Shown piece after piece: positions 63,529-64,000 of a stretch of 64,000 bases of DNA. Under the pieces are notes generated by a model that searched no databases, was not told the origin of the DNA, and saw only the letters and a list, made by a program, of their open reading frames with translations. The DNA comes from Streptomyces noursei (GTDB lineage: Bacteria > Actinomycetota > Actinomycetes > Streptomycetales > Streptomycetaceae): assembly GCF_001646665.1 (NCBI RefSeq), contig NZ_LWBU01000090.1, positions 131,517-195,516 of the forward strand, in the 5' to 3' direction. Positions within the stretch are counted from its first letter, which is position 1. Every line of letters begins with the position of its first letter. Both the position numbers and the translations under genes were made by a program.

Positions 63529-64000
63529 ATGAGCATGCCGCCTCCGCCCCAGCAGCCGCCCGGCCCGTACGGTCCTCCTCCCGGGGGACCGGGCCCCTAC
63601 CAGCAGCCGCCGGGGCAGGCCCCGTACCCCGGGCAGTACGCCGGACCCCAGCCCGGGCAGTACGCCGGTCCGCAGCCCGGGCAGTACGCCGGTCCGCAGC
63701 CCGCCTTCCCGCAGCAGTACCCCGGCCCCCACGGCCCGGTGCCGCCCGGCCCGTACGGCATGCCGCAGCCGCCCCGCAAGAAGCGGACGGGCCTGGTCGT
63801 CGGCCTGGTGGCCGGGTCGCTCGTCCTGCTCGGCTGCCTCGGCTACGGCGTCATGATGGTCTTCGACGCGGCCGGCGACGACACCCCCTTCCCGGCCGCC
63901 ACGCACAAGCTCACCGTCCAGCCCAAGCTCGTGGACGGCGAGTACGCGCTCGCCCAGGACATGTCCGGCACCGAGGGCAAGAAGCTGCTGGACGAGTCCT
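63529..64000 (+). CDS. Pro/Gly/Tyr-rich membrane protein (3' end outside window)
   Basis: The first ~157 residues of a membrane protein that runs off the window. The N-terminal ~80 residues are Pro/Gly/Gln/Tyr-rich with a GQYAGPQP repeat, followed by KKRTG and a membrane helix (LVVGLVAGSLVLLGCLGYGVMMVF). The rest is extracellular and incomplete. The ATG at 63529 has no clear ribosome-binding site; an ATG at 63535 is possible. This layout is common for streptomycete membrane proteins whose soluble domain cannot be judged here. Confidence 0.78.
   Translation, partial: MSMPPPPQQPPGPYGPPPGGPGPYQQPPGQAPYPGQYAGPQPGQYAGPQPGQYAGPQPAFPQQYPGPHGPVPPGPYGMPQPPRKKRTGLVVGLVAGSLVLLGCLGYGVMMVFDAAGDDTPFPAATHKLTVQPKLVDGEYALAQDMSGTEGKKLLDES
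63631..63702 (+). repeat. Three 24-bp tandem repeats
   Basis: Units at 63631-63654, 63655-63678 and 63679-63702 encode GQYAGPQP three times (the first two differ at two bases, the last two are identical apart from none visible). Confidence 0.9.

Overview
The window reads as a chromosomal segment of a Streptomyces-type actinomycete. Base composition is very GC-rich (roughly three quarters by eye) with strong G/C bias at third codon positions, GTG and TTG starts are common, and the gene set is typical of the genus: a nickel superoxide dismutase with its maturation protease, the fused 2-oxoglutarate decarboxylase/dehydrogenase Kgd, a conservon (cvnA-D), snapalysin with a LysR regulator, and a Lon protease behind a ClgR-like box. 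One in-frame TTA codon in the LysR gene fits bldA-type control. I found no rRNA, tRNA, CRISPR array, insertion sequence or prophage; the region looks like core chromosome with species-specific inserts.

Layout. 1-3.5 kb: a truncated UBP-type zinc-finger gene, a CPA1 Na+/H+ antiporter, a PLP-dependent desulfhydrase/deaminase and a peptidoglycan amidase. 3.7-6.4 kb: a family 2B encapsulin shell gene with an internal cyclic-nucleotide-binding-like domain, followed by its probable cargo, a polyprenyl diphosphate synthase; this is the most striking system here. 6.8-11.3 kb: TetR/reductase pair, two small hypotheticals, snapalysin/LysR pair, GNAT acetyltransferase. 11.5-19 kb: sodN/sodX, a CGNR zinc-finger regulator, a methyltransferase, a three-gene polar amino acid ABC transporter whose permease carries a histone-H1-like N-terminal tail, and malic enzyme. 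19.3-24.8 kb: a PhoD phosphatase with a coupled partner, a quinone-oxidoreductase-like enzyme, a GH5 endoglycoceramidase-like enzyme, and a small HTH plus Clp-N-domain operon behind two tandem palindromes. 25-42 kb: PadR/DUF4097 operon, kgd, a two-component system, a rhomboid-like protein, lon, a trypsin-like protease and a LuxR-type regulator. 42.2-46.6 kb: thermolysin-family protease, MarR, PP2C-like phosphatase. 47-52.8 kb: conservon plus a styrene-monooxygenase-like flavoprotein. 53-64 kb: PASTA protein, EamA transporter and MocR regulator with overlapping start codons, NlpC/P60 hydrolase, a pseudokinase/PQQ-propeller protein, and a TetR-controlled pair of diiron proteins.

How the parts fit. 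Several regulators lie divergent to their probable targets with visible dyads between them (TetR/reductase, LysR/snapalysin, LuxR/M4 protease, EamA/MocR, diiron pair). Protein quality control recurs (Lon with a ClgR-like box, an isolated Clp N-domain protein), as does cell-envelope work (amidase, NlpC/P60, PASTA, secreted proteases). Start codons were chosen by ribosome-binding-site spacing where one was visible; alternatives are noted.
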